DNA of 64,000 nucleotides from Curtobacterium sp. MCPF17_052 (GCF_003234085.1 NZ_QKSD01000007.1:156776-220775); one strand, 5' to 3'. Shown: positions 16,891 through 25,141, numbered from the stretch's first letter. Notes: generated from the letters alone by a model not told the origin. A program made the numbers and translations.

Positions 16891-17714
16891 GTCCTGCCGG
16901 TCGTCCCGCGACCGTCCTCACGCCGGAGGCACCGGTCACCGCGCTCGGAGCCCGGGGTCTCCGGCTCGGGTACGACGACCGGGTCGTCGTGCAGGACCTC
17001 GACGTGGACGTCCCGGACGGCGAACTGACCGTCATCGTCGGGCCGAACGCGTGTGGCAAGTCGACGCTGCTCAAGGCGCTGGCCCGGACGCTCAAGCCCT
17101 CGGCCGGCACCGTGTACCTGGACGGCCGGCCGATCACGTCGTACCGCCCGAAGGCCGTCGCCCGGCGGGTCGCGATGCTGCCGCAGACGCCGATCGCCCC
17201 GGACGGCATCACCGTGCGGGACCTCGTGGCCCGCGGACGGTTCCCCCACCAGGACCTGCTGCACCCCTCCAGCGGGACCGATCGACAGGTCGTGCAGGCG
17301 GTCCTGGCGCAGACCGACATCCTGGGGCTCGCCGACCGTGGCGTGGACGAACTCTCCGGCGGGCAGCGGCAGCGCGTCTGGATCGCGATGGTGCTCGCGC
17401 AGCAGACCGACATCGTGCTGCTCGACGAGCCGACGACGTTCCTCGACATCGCGCACCAGTACGACGTGCTCGAACTGGCGTCGACGCTCCACGCCGCCGG
17501 GCGCACGGTCGTCGCGGTGCTCCACGACCTCAACCAGGCGGCCCGCTACGCCACGCACATGATCGCGATGCGGGACGGCGCGATCGTCGCGCAGGGGACG
17601 CCGGCGTCCGTCGTCACCGAGGAACTCGTCGCGGACGTCTTCGGGCTGCCGTGCGTGGTCGTGCCGGATCCGGAGACCGGGACGCCGCTGGTCGTCCCGC
17701 GCCGCTCGCGCTGA
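16884..17714 (+). CDS. Iron-siderophore ABC transporter ATP-binding protein (FecE/FepC-like)
   Basis: 276-aa ATPase for ferric-siderophore import: Walker A GPNACGKST (about 53-61), MLPQTP Q-loop, the FepC-type GRFPHQDL segment, signature LSGGQRQRVWIAMVLAQQT and Walker B VLLDEPTTFLD followed by IAHQYDVLEL. It overlaps the reductase gene and shares its iron box. No permease or binding-protein gene is adjacent, so it must work with subunits encoded elsewhere. Start GTG 16884 is used; the first 20 residues are not part of the ATPase fold, so a later start cannot be excluded. Confidence 0.92.
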   Translation: MLSPAGRPATVLTPEAPVTALGARGLRLGYDDRVVVQDLDVDVPDGELTVIVGPNACGKSTLLKALARTLKPSAGTVYLDGRPITSYRPKAVARRVAMLPQTPIAPDGITVRDLVARGRFPHQDLLHPSSGTDRQVVQAVLAQTDILGLADRGVDELSGGQRQRVWIAMVLAQQTDIVLLDEPTTFLDIAHQYDVLELASTLHAAGRTVVAVLHDLNQAARYATHMIAMRDGAIVAQGTPASVVTEELVADVFGLPCVVVPDPETGTPLVVPRRSR

Positions 17715-18091
17715 GCCGGGCCGTCGCGTGCGCTGCGCCGGGCTGTCGCGTGCATCGGGCCGGGCTGCCGCGCCCGGCTCGGGTCCGTCGAGTGGTCACA
17801 CATCGTCGTTCTCAGCGCCGCGGAACGACCGAACGTGACCGAACGGCGGATCCGTTGTCGTGACCGTTCGGCGCGAGGACGATGCCCGGTTGTCCTCTGC
17901 CGGGCGCTCGATCGGATCGGCGGCGCAGATCGGCGGCGCAGAACGGCGCCGCACAGCGGAAACCGGCTGGAACCGGGGGATCCCGTGGTTCGAGCCGGTT
18001 GCTGTTGTGCGTGGCCGGGCGGCGCCGGGCGCCGGGCGCCGGACGCCAGGCGGCGCCAGCCGAGCCGGGTGCCGAGCGCGGGGAACGCGGG
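17715..18091. other. 377-bp gap between convergent genes, repeat-rich, no gene
   Basis: Frames crossing this gap are short or run as shadows of flanking genes, and none has a start with ribosome site. It holds: repeated GCCGGGCNGTCGCGTGC-like units at about 17715-17770; an inverted pair CCGAACGG/CCGTTCGG at about 17832-17872; a direct repeat of ATCGGCGGCGCAG at about 17919-17945; and a 40-bp palindrome at 17961-18000. The 3' flank near 18010-18060 is a run of GGCGCCGGGCG-like repeats. Confidence 0.6.
17961..18000. repeat. 40-bp near-perfect palindrome
   Basis: Arms AACCGGCT...AGCCGGTT and GAACC...GGTTC surround a GGGATCCC core; 17 of 20 base pairs match in the dyad. It lies between two convergent genes and could form a stable hairpin on either strand. 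It may be a bidirectional terminator, a protein-binding site or a copy of a dispersed repeat. Confidence 0.75.
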
Positions 18092-18448
18092 TCAGCGGTA
18101 GCCGCCGTCCTCCAACCCGGCCTCGACCTCGAAGCGGTTGCGGAGCGGATCCCGCCCGGCGATCCCGTAGAGCAGCGGCATGAGCATGCCGTAGCGGCGC
18201 CACTGGTCGACGTGCACACGCTCGTGCCGCAGGACCCGGTCGCCGTCGTTGTCCCGCGTCAGGTAGACCGAGCCGACGCAGGTCCCACCGCGCCGGAAGA
18301 CCCAGCGCGGCAGTCCTCGGCAGACGATCACGCCATCGACGACCCGCACGGGTCCGGACGACAGCGGCAGCCCGATCGCCAGGCCCACGGCCGTCGCGAA
18401 GAGCCATCCCGCACGGGACACCGGCGAGTCGACGAGCGGGTTCCGCAT
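18092..18448 (-). CDS. Small HExxH-motif protein, unknown function
   Basis: 118-aa protein with a hydrophobic segment (about residues 14-30, GWLFATAVGLAIGLPL) and the motif LRHERVHVDQWRRYG (about 73-87). HERVH fits the zinc-binding HExxH of metallopeptidases, though the protein is far shorter than any well-known zincin. Similar short HE-V-H-Q-W proteins occur in actinobacteria without known function. ATG 18448 lies 3 bp after the stop of the flavin oxidoreductase gene, so the two form an operon. A third metal ligand could be the Glu in FEVEAGLEDGG. Activity is uncertain. Confidence 0.75.
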   Translation of the reverse strand: MRNPLVDSPVSRAGWLFATAVGLAIGLPLSSGPVRVVDGVIVCRGLPRWVFRRGGTCVGSVYLTRDNDGDRVLRHERVHVDQWRRYGMLMPLLYGIAGRDPLRNRFEVEAGLEDGGYR

Positions 18449-18451
18449 CGG

Positions 18452-19852
18452 CTACTCGGGGCGGCCGTAGGTCTCGAGCAGGCGCAGCCAGATCTCGTTC
18501 ATGGTGGGGTAGGCCGGGACCGCGTGCCAGAGCCGGTCGACCGGGACCTCGCCCACGACCGCCACGGTGGCGGCGTGCAGCATCTCGGCGACGTCCTGCC
18601 CGACGAAGGTGACCCCGACGACGACCCCGCGGGACTCGTCGACGACCATCTTCGCCCGGCCGGTGTAGCCGTCCGCCTGCAGTGCCGAGCCGGCGACGCT
18701 GCCCAGGTCGTACTCGACCGCGCGGACGTCGATGCCCTGCTGACGCGCCTGCTCCTCGGTGAGGCCGATGCTCGCGACCTCGGGGTCGGTGAAGGTGACC
18801 TGCGGGACCGCGGCGTGGTCCGCGGTGGCGACGTGCGCGCCCCACGGCTCGGCGTGCACCGGACGGCCCTGGACCCGTGCCGCGATGACCTCGCCGGCTG
18901 CGCGGGCCTGGTACTTGCCCTGGTGGGTGAGGAGCGCGCGGTGGTTGACGTCACCGACGGCGTACAGCCAGTCGGTGCCGGTGACGAGCATGGTGTCGTC
19001 GACGTCGAGCCACTCGCCGTCGGTCAGCCCGACGGAGGAGAGCCCGAGGTGCTCGGTGCCCGGTGCGCGGCCGGTCGCGGCGAGGACCTCGCTCGTGACG
19101 AGGGTCGTGCCGTCGTCGAAGGTGGTGGTGACCAGCCCGTGCTCGTCGCGGTCGACGCGGGTCGGGTTCACACCGGTGCGGACGTCGATGCCCAGCTCCC
19201 GCATGCCGTCGGCGACGAGTTCGCCCGCGAAGGGCTCCATGCCGCCGAGCAGACCGTGGCGGGCGGCCAGCGTGACCTTCGCGCCGAGTGCTGCCCAGGC
19301 GGTCGCCAGCTCGGAACCGGCGACGCCGCCACCGATGACGAGCAGGCTCTCCGGGACCTCCTGCGCACTGGTGCCCTCCCGCGTGCCCCACGGCTTCGCC
19401 TCGGCCAGACCCGGGACCGGCGGCAGGGTGTGCACGGAACCGGTGACCAGGGCGACGGCGTGTGCGGTGTACGTGGTGCCGTCGACCTCGACGGTCTTCT
19501 CACCGGTGATCACGGCGCGGCCACGGATCAGTGCGATGTCGGCGGACTCGAGCCACTGCACCTGCGATGCGTCGTCCCAGTTGCTCGTGAACGAGTTGCG
19601 GCGTGCGAGCACGGCGGCCGCGTCGACGTCACCGGTCACGGCTTCCGCCGCGCCACCCACGCGCTTGGCCGCGGCGATCGCGTGGCTGCTGCGGAGCAGT
19701 GCCTTGGACGGCATGCAGGCCCAGTAGGAGCACTCACCGCCCACGAGTTCGGCTTCCACCACGGCGACCGAGAGGCCGCGCTTGTGGGCGTAGTCCGCCA
19801 CGTTCTCGCCGACAGCGCCGGCTCCGATCACGATGAGGTCGTAGTCCGTCAT
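18452..19852 (-). CDS. FAD/NAD(P)-dependent disulfide oxidoreductase (dihydrolipoyl dehydrogenase-like)
   Basis: 466-aa class I pyridine-nucleotide disulfide oxidoreductase. The FAD motif is VIGAGAVGENVAD at the N-terminus, the redox pair is Cys41/Cys46 in GGECSYWACMPSKAL, the NAD(P) motif is VIGGGVAGSELATAW (about 173-187), and the dimer domain ends with HAVPAYPTMNE. The active-site HAxPxxxE form differs a little from lipoamide dehydrogenase (HAHPTxxE), so the substrate may be another disulfide, a quinone or mercuric ion; no mer genes are near. The start ATG 19852 has a TACGCT -10 only 7 nt upstream. It heads an operon with the HExxH protein. Confidence 0.9.
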   Translation of the reverse strand: MTDYDLIVIGAGAVGENVADYAHKRGLSVAVVEAELVGGECSYWACMPSKALLRSSHAIAAAKRVGGAAEAVTGDVDAAAVLARRNSFTSNWDDASQVQWLESADIALIRGRAVITGEKTVEVDGTTYTAHAVALVTGSVHTLPPVPGLAEAKPWGTREGTSAQEVPESLLVIGGGVAGSELATAWAALGAKVTLAARHGLLGGMEPFAGELVADGMRELGIDVRTGVNPTRVDRDEHGLVTTTFDDGTTLVTSEVLAATGRAPGTEHLGLSSVGLTDGEWLDVDDTMLVTGTDWLYAVGDVNHRALLTHQGKYQARAAGEVIAARVQGRPVHAEPWGAHVATADHAAVPQVTFTDPEVASIGLTEEQARQQGIDVRAVEYDLGSVAGSALQADGYTGRAKMVVDESRGVVVGVTFVGQDVAEMLHAATVAVVGEVPVDRLWHAVPAYPTMNEIWLRLLETYGRPE

Positions 19853-19859
19853 GTGGCCG

Positions 19860-19865
19860 AGCGTA
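19860..19865 (-). promoter_or_regulatory. -10 hexamer TACGCT, likely leaderless promoter of oxidoreductase gene
   Basis: On the minus strand TACGCT ends 7 nt before ATG 19852, in the position seen for other leaderless genes of this window. No -35 is evident. Confidence 0.42.
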
Positions 19866-19914
19866 GCCTTCGCCGGGCGGTCATCGGCCGGGAGCGGTGC
19901 GCCCGGTGGAGAAC

Positions 19915-19931
19915 CGCACCCGACGGGTGCG
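19915..19931 (-). terminator. Short hairpin after arginase-fold gene
   Basis: CGCACCCGACGGGTGCG is a perfect inverted repeat right after the stop codon at 19932, read on the minus strand. The stem is GC-only with a tight loop and no U-tract, so termination strength is doubtful. Confidence 0.45.
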
Positions 19932-20753
19932 TCAGGCCGCGCGCGCCGCGGTGGACAGGGCGCCGACGACCCGCAGGATCACGCCCAGGTCCTCGACGGC
20001 ACGGCTCGGGTCGACCGGGGCGAACCCGGTCAGGGCTGCTCCGACGAGCCGTCGTCCGTCCGTGGCCGCCTGGACCAGGGCGACGAGGGCTGCGCCGTCG
20101 ATGCCGAAGGGGACCGGTTCGAGCAGCCCGTCGACCTGCGAGGGGTCGAGGACGTCGAGGTCCACGTGCACGAACACGCTGCCGGCACCGGTGCGCTCGA
20201 CCGCGGCACGGACGGCGTCCGGGGTCGCCGCGTCCACGTCGAGGTGGGTGATCCCGGCCCGGTCGAGTGCGGCCGCCTCGGCGGACTCGGTGCCGCGCGT
20301 GCCCGCGACCACCACCGACGACGCCGGGACGACCGGCAGGTCCGGGAACAGTTCCGACGGGCGGTCGACCAGGAGGCGCAGTGCGGCCGTCTCGGCCGCG
20401 ACCGGCTGGGCGCGGTTCAACGCCCGGAACCCACTCGACCCGGAGAGGCGCACCACCGCCGTGTCCGCCCCGACCAGCACGGAGGCGCCGAGCACGCTGG
20501 AGCCGTCACCACCGATCACGAGGACGGCTTCGGTGGCGACAGCCGCCTCCGCGGCGACGGAGCCGGAGACCGTGAGCACCGAGGTGTACCGCGCGACCGC
20601 GGTGTCGAGGCGGTCGCCGGCACCGGTCGGCACGTCGATCGTGGTGGTCGCCGTGCGGGGGAGGTCCGCTGCGACGGCGGCTGCTCCGTCCGCGAGCCGC
20701 ATGGCGCGCGACGACGCCGAACCCTGCCACTGACCGACCACGATGAAGCGCAT
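19932..20753 (-). CDS. Arginase/agmatinase-fold protein lacking several metal ligands
   Basis: 273-aa member of the arginase-fold (ureohydrolase) superfamily. VFVHVDLDVLDPSQ (about 194-206) matches the conserved DxDxxDP metal motif. The other metal motifs are changed: the usual GGDHS is GGDGSS at 81-86, with the ligand His lost, and the usual DAHxD is replaced by LSGSSGF around 103-109. It is therefore unlikely to hold a normal binuclear manganese centre and may be a pseudoenzyme or use one metal. It is shorter than typical arginases (about 300). No arginine-pathway gene is adjacent. ATG 20753 is the first start. Confidence 0.8.
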   Translation of the reverse strand: MRFIVVGQWQGSASSRAMRLADGAAAVAADLPRTATTTIDVPTGAGDRLDTAVARYTSVLTVSGSVAAEAAVATEAVLVIGGDGSSVLGASVLVGADTAVVRLSGSSGFRALNRAQPVAAETAALRLLVDRPSELFPDLPVVPASSVVVAGTRGTESAEAAALDRAGITHLDVDAATPDAVRAAVERTGAGSVFVHVDLDVLDPSQVDGLLEPVPFGIDGAALVALVQAATDGRRLVGAALTGFAPVDPSRAVEDLGVILRVVGALSTAARAA

Positions 20754-20822
20754 CGTGTCAGTCTGTCAGGCGGGTCCGACGTCGTCCGGAGCAGTCGTCG
20801 AGCGTGTGCCGACCGGTCGGGG

Positions 20823-21545
20823 TCAGACCGTCGGGCCGCCGGACTTCAGGGCGGCGAGACGGGCTTCGACCTCGGCGTCGCGGCCGACGTCCTCGAGGCT
20901 CTCGAACTGTGCGTCGAGACTGGAGGCCTGCAGCTCCTGCTGGCCGATGACCTTCGCCTCTTCGCGGCGGACCTTCTCCTCGAAGCGGGCCAGGTCACTC
21001 GTCGGGTCGGTGATGTCGATGTTGCCCAGGGCGTCGTTCACCTTCGACTGCGCCTCGGCGGTCTTGGCACGGGCGACGAGGGTGTTCCGCTTCGACCGGA
21101 GCTCCTCGAGCTTCTGCTCCATGCCGGCGAGACCCTGCTTGAGCTTCTCGACCTGCTCGTTCTGCGTGGCGAGTGGTGCGGCGTTGTCCTGCACCTCTTG
21201 TTCGGCGGCGATCTGCTTGCCGATCGCGATCTTCGCGAGGTTGTCGAACTTGTCGGCGTCCGAGGCCTTGCCCTCGGCCCGGTACCGGTCGGCAGCGGCG
21301 GAGGCGTTCGCGGCCTTCTGACCCCACTCCTGAGCGGCGCGGACGTCCTCCTCGTTGTCCTGCTCGAGCAGGCGGAGGTTCCCGATCGTCTGCGCGATGG
21401 CGCTCTTGGCGTCCGCGATGTTGTTCGAGTAGTCGCGGACGAGCTGGTCGAGCATCAGCTGCGGGTCCTCGGCGTTGTCGATCAGCTGGTTGATGTTCGC
21501 CCGGACGAGTGTGGAGATGCGGCCGAAGATGGACTGCTTTGCCAT
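20823..21545 (-). CDS. pspA: PspA/IM30 family membrane-stress protein
   Basis: 240-aa peripheral membrane protein of the PspA/Vipp1 (ESCRT-III-like) family. The N-terminal amphipathic region FGRISTLVRANINQLID is followed by the family segment AEDPQLMLDQLVRDY and a long coiled coil (about 25-185). It senses and seals membrane damage, forming rods or rings on the inner leaflet. ATG 21545 follows an AAAGGGA ribosome site. It lies 49 bp downstream of the TPM-domain gene on the same strand, a pairing common in actinobacteria. A CCGACCGGTCGG palindrome sits just after its stop (20809-20820). Confidence 0.92.
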   Translation of the reverse strand: MAKQSIFGRISTLVRANINQLIDNAEDPQLMLDQLVRDYSNNIADAKSAIAQTIGNLRLLEQDNEEDVRAAQEWGQKAANASAAADRYRAEGKASDADKFDNLAKIAIGKQIAAEQEVQDNAAPLATQNEQVEKLKQGLAGMEQKLEELRSKRNTLVARAKTAEAQSKVNDALGNIDITDPTSDLARFEEKVRREEAKVIGQQELQASSLDAQFESLEDVGRDAEVEARLAALKSGGPTV

Positions 21546-21594
21546 TGCTGGTTCCCTTTCGTGGATGGACTGCTGGGTTGTTCGAGAGGTCTGG

Positions 21595-23523
21595 TCAGAA
21601 CCGGCCGCCGCCGGAGAAGCCGCCCCCGCCGAAGCTGCCGCCACCGTAGCTGCCACCGCGCCCGCCGAGCAGGCCGCCGAGGACGATGCCGGTGACGAGT
21701 CCGCCGAGCTGGGCGCCACCGCGGCCGCCACCCGTGCCCCCACCGGCACCGGGCCATCCGCCCATGTCGTTGTCCGCCTCGTCGATGGCCGCGGCCGCGT
21801 ACTGCTCGGCTGCACGGGCCGCCTGCAGCGCACGCTGGGGGTCGGTCACCGCGAGGTCGAGGGCGTCGTCGAGCGCGCGTTCGGCCTCGGACAGACGGGT
21901 GCGGGCGGTCGAGCCGACACCGCCGCGGTGGACGGTCACGTACTGGCGGGCCTGGGCGATCCGGCTCCGGGCGTCCCGCAGCGCGGCGTCGAGGGCCTGG
22001 GTCGCGCGGCGGTGCTGCTCTTCGGCGGTGCGGGCGCTGGCGAGGGCCGCGTCGATGTCGGTGTTCGCCCTGGTCAGTGCGTCGACGGCGCCGACCGGGT
22101 CGCGCGGGTCGACGTCGGCGCGGAGGACCCGCTGCGCTCGCGCCACGGCGGCGGCCAGGTCCGCACCACCGGTGGTGAGGGTGCCGGCGGCGGCGAGGTC
22201 CCCCTCGATGTCGGCGCGCATGGCCTCGGCGCGGCTGGCAGCGTCGGCGAAGGTGGTCTCGGCGGCCGTCACGGCACCGGTGAGCTGCTGCACCTGAGCC
22301 AGCGCGTGCTGGCCGTCGCGGACGGCGACGACCGCTGCGCCACGGTCACCGGCGGCGAGGGCCGTCCGGGCTGCGGCGGCGCGATCGTCGGCGTACCGCA
22401 GGACCTCGACGGCCTGGTCGACGTTGTCGGCGACGGTCGCGAGGGTCCGGCCGGTGTAGGCGTTCCGGACGCGCTCGAGAGCGGCGCGGGCTGCGTCGAC
22501 GGCGGCGGGAGCCGCGGTGAGCGACGTCGTGAGGTCGGCCGAGGCGGTGTCCACCGTCTCCTCGAGCGCCCGGAGCTGGTCGAACGCCTCGGTCTGGGAC
22601 TCGATCGCCGCGTGGGCCTGCTCGCACGTCGCGATGATCTGGTTCGACCAGTCGACGCGCTGCTGGGCGGTGTCCGGGACCTCGTCGTCGAGCTGCTGTT
22701 GGAGGGCGAAGGCCTTGCGGACCTCGCGTCTGGCGATCGCGACGGTGTCGGCGAACGGCTTCGCGGCGTCGTCGCCGAACTGGGCCGCGGCGAACCCGAC
22801 CTCCTGCTCGGCGGTGCGGATCTCGTCGTCGATCGTGACGAGGGCGCCACCGGCTCGGCGTTCGAGCTCGGCGAGGGTCTGCTCCTGCTGCTCGCGTGCC
22901 GCGGCCGCGCGGCGTCTGTTGCGGGTACGGATCACCAGGACCGCGACGACGGCGGCGAGCACGGCGAGGCCGAGCAGGATCCACAGCCAGGTCAGGTCGG
23001 CGGGCTGCTGGGTCTGCTGCAGTCCGGCGGCGAACGCGGTCGCCGCAGCGGCCCACTGCCCCTGCTTCAGCCGGGGGAGCAGGTCCGAGTCGACAGCGTT
23101 CTCGACGTCGCCGGAGCTGATCGCGGTCTCGTTCGTCTGCTGGACGTCGTAGTTCCGCTCGTCGACCGCGACGGACAGCAGGATGCCGTCCGTCTCGATC
23201 TGGTTCCGCTGCAGCGTCGCCGCGCCCCATGCGGTGTGGTCGGTCGGGTCGGTGAACGACGGGACGAAGACCACGTAGAGCTGGGTCTGCGTGTCCTGGT
23301 AGAGCTCCTGCACGGCCTGCTCGACGTCGGCCTGCTGCGCGTCGGTCAGTGCGTCGGCGTCGTCGACGACGTAGGCGCTGCCGATGTCGACCGGTGCGGT
23401 GGCCTGCGCTCCCGCTGCGGGGAGCACGACGAGCGCCATCGCGGTCACCGCCGAGACGATCCCCGACGACAGCCGCGTCACCCTCGCCGACCCGGAGTCC
23501 GTCCTGCTTCCGACCGCGCGCAT
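21595..23523 (-). CDS. TPM-domain membrane protein with coiled coil and Gly-rich tail
   Basis: 642-aa protein. Residues 1-41 are a signal peptide ending AGAQA. A TPM domain (about 45-165; YVVDDADALTDAQQADVE is the standard start) faces outside. One membrane segment follows (about 170-195), then a very long Ala/Gln-rich helical region (about 200-590) in the cytoplasm and a Gly/Ser-rich tail (about 600-642, GGGSFGGGGFSGGG) like that of other TPM proteins. It is first in an operon with pspA, so a role in envelope stress or membrane-protein repair is likely. ATG 23523 follows AAAGAGGA; longer frames upstream lack a signal peptide at the start. Confidence 0.88.
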   Translation of the reverse strand: MRAVGSRTDSGSARVTRLSSGIVSAVTAMALVVLPAAGAQATAPVDIGSAYVVDDADALTDAQQADVEQAVQELYQDTQTQLYVVFVPSFTDPTDHTAWGAATLQRNQIETDGILLSVAVDERNYDVQQTNETAISSGDVENAVDSDLLPRLKQGQWAAAATAFAAGLQQTQQPADLTWLWILLGLAVLAAVVAVLVIRTRNRRRAAAAREQQEQTLAELERRAGGALVTIDDEIRTAEQEVGFAAAQFGDDAAKPFADTVAIARREVRKAFALQQQLDDEVPDTAQQRVDWSNQIIATCEQAHAAIESQTEAFDQLRALEETVDTASADLTTSLTAAPAAVDAARAALERVRNAYTGRTLATVADNVDQAVEVLRYADDRAAAARTALAAGDRGAAVVAVRDGQHALAQVQQLTGAVTAAETTFADAASRAEAMRADIEGDLAAAGTLTTGGADLAAAVARAQRVLRADVDPRDPVGAVDALTRANTDIDAALASARTAEEQHRRATQALDAALRDARSRIAQARQYVTVHRGGVGSTARTRLSEAERALDDALDLAVTDPQRALQAARAAEQYAAAAIDEADNDMGGWPGAGGGTGGGRGGAQLGGLVTGIVLGGLLGGRGGSYGGGSFGGGGFSGGGRF

Positions 23524-23745
23524 CCGTCCTCTTTCCGTGGTCCTGTCGACCTGGTCCGTGGCCGTCGCTCGGAGTCTATCCAGGCACCCGCTGGACCGGC
23601 CCGGGCTGTGGAGAACTCCGTCAGGAGGCGTCGACCTGTACCCCGTATCGCCTCCGTGGCTCCGAGCCGGATGCGGACAATCCGGGAGGCGTGTCCCCCG
23701 AAGCGGGGTATGGTGAGTCCACGTCAACGAGGAAGGGGTCCAGCA

Positions 23746-23949
23746 ATGGAGCGAGCGACCACTGCAGAAGTCGTCCCACTGGAGGACGGGTACCACCGCG
23801 TGTCGACACCGCTGAGCGGTGTGATCGGGTTCGTCCGCGAGAGCGACGGCCGGTACGAGGTCCTCCGTGGCCGCGTCCGCCAGGCCACCCGGTCCGAGGG
23901 CAAGTACGCGACGATGAACGTCGCACTCATCGCCCTCACGCACGCCTGA
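23746..23949 (+). CDS. Small hypothetical protein
   Basis: 67-aa protein I do not recognise, starting MERATTAEVVPLEDGYHRVS. It has alternating beta-like segments and a basic stretch (RGRVRQATRSEGKY), with no Cys or membrane segment. ATG 23746 is preceded by an AGGAAGGGG ribosome site at good spacing, and a TATGGT -10-like hexamer lies at 23709. It is divergent from the TPM gene. Its stop lies 8 bp before the phosphopantetheinyl transferase gene, so the two are probably co-transcribed. Confidence 0.72.
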   Translation: MERATTAEVVPLEDGYHRVSTPLSGVIGFVRESDGRYEVLRGRVRQATRSEGKYATMNVALIALTHA

Positions 23950-23957
23950 AGGGCTCC

Positions 23958-24692
23958 GTGTCGGACGGTGTCGTCGTCCGCGTCCTGACCGGACGTGGGA
24001 CGCGCGCCGCCGACCGGGAGGCCCTGGTCGCCTTCGTCGCGGACGTCACCGACACCGCCGTGGCGCTGGTGCGCGTCGAGCGTCGCTGCGCGCATTGCGG
24101 GGCCGCGGACCACGGCCGACCGGCAGCCGTCGTGGACGGTCACGACATCGGTGTCAGCCTGTCGCGGACGACGGGCGTCCTCGCACTGGCCGTCGGCCCG
24201 AGCACGACCAGCCGCGCCACGACGAGTTCCGGCTCGACGAGCCCCGCCACGACCGACCCGAGCGCGATCGTCCCGAGCGCGATCGGCGTCGACGTCGAAC
24301 GCCTCTCCCGCGTCGCCGCCGCCGAGCTCGACGCCTTCACGCCGGGGGAGCGTCAGCGAGCCGGACGGTCCGGGTCCGCCGCCGTCGACCTCACCGCGTG
24401 CTGGGCCGTGAAGGAGGCCGTCCTGAAACGGGACGGTCGGGGCCTCCGTGTCGACCCGACCGAGGTCGACGTGGTGCTCGGGTGCATGACGCCGGAGTCC
24501 GTCGCTGCCGACCGGGTCACGCCCGAGTCCAGCGGGCACACCGCCCGCTTCGACGGCCTCGTGCAGCCGGTGACGGTCCTCCGGCTCGGTGACGACCTCG
24601 TGCTCGCCGTCGCGGCAGGGGGCGCCCCGGTCACGGTCCAGGACCGACGCGTCGGGCTGGTCTCCGACCGGGAGAGCGGAGAGCGCCCGTAG
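23958..24692 (+). CDS. 4'-phosphopantetheinyl transferase (Sfp-like)
   Basis: 244-aa enzyme that moves phosphopantetheine from CoA onto the Ser of carrier domains. The diagnostic motifs are IGVDVERL (about 110-117; Asp and Glu bind Mg) and WAVKEAVLKRDG (about 149-160; Lys and Glu catalytic). The N-terminal RRCAHCGAADHGRP matches the RxCxxCGxxHGxP motif of Sfp-like enzymes. About 20 Thr/Ser/Ala-rich residues before the IGVDVE motif look like a local expansion. GTG 23958 follows a GAAGG site. The window holds a carrier protein it could serve: the NRPS-like synthetase about 3-7 kb away. That link is inferred. Confidence 0.9.
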   Translation: MSDGVVVRVLTGRGTRAADREALVAFVADVTDTAVALVRVERRCAHCGAADHGRPAAVVDGHDIGVSLSRTTGVLALAVGPSTTSRATTSSGSTSPATTDPSAIVPSAIGVDVERLSRVAAAELDAFTPGERQRAGRSGSAAVDLTACWAVKEAVLKRDGRGLRVDPTEVDVVLGCMTPESVAADRVTPESSGHTARFDGLVQPVTVLRLGDDLVLAVAAGGAPVTVQDRRVGLVSDRESGERP

Positions 24693-24729
24693 AGGCGTGG
24701 TGCTCAGCGCCCGGGGACGACACCGGCCA

Positions 24730-25125
24730 TCAGGCGGCGGCGGCGTTCGCTGAGGAGCGACACTCCTCCGGCGGCCGACCAGCGACCGACTCCGCCGCGA
24801 TGCCGCGGAGCCGGGCGAGGCGATCACGGGTGGCGGTGAGGGCCTCGATCTGGCGTCGGATGCGATCGCTCTCCTCGTCGAAGTGGTCGAGCATCGTCGA
24901 CGTGGCGACCCCGGTGTCGAGGAAGGGCAGGAGCTCGATGATCCGGCGGCTCGGCATGCCCGCGGCGTAGAGCATCTGCATGAAGCGCACACGCGTGACG
25001 TCGGACTCGCGGTACTCCCGGTGTCCTCCTGCAGTCCGCTCGGACTCGAGGAGGCCTCGTTCCTCGTAGTACCGCAGCGACCGCACGCTGACGCCGGCCT
25101 GTTCGGCGAGTGCACCGATCCGCAT
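24730..25125 (-). CDS. MerR-family transcriptional regulator
   Basis: 131-aa regulator with an N-terminal winged helix-turn-helix (MRIGALAEQAGVSVRSLRYYEERGLL) followed by the MerR recognition segment and a dimerising coiled coil (about 80-115). It lacks a conserved Cys metal site; the single Cys is in the tail PPEECRSS. This resembles the small-molecule or stress MerR regulators rather than metal sensors. ATG 25125 faces away from the SDR gene, with a MerR-style promoter between them. It is convergent with the PPTase gene, 37 bp away. Confidence 0.92.
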   Translation of the reverse strand: MRIGALAEQAGVSVRSLRYYEERGLLESERTAGGHREYRESDVTRVRFMQMLYAAGMPSRRIIELLPFLDTGVATSTMLDHFDEESDRIRRQIEALTATRDRLARLRGIAAESVAGRPPEECRSSANAAAA

Positions 25126-25141
25126 CCTCGGCCCCCTGGGC

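Noticed and set aside
17796..18845. Minus-strand frame across the palindrome gap into the oxidoreductase
   Set aside because: It runs through two real genes in another frame; the gap part is made of repeats.
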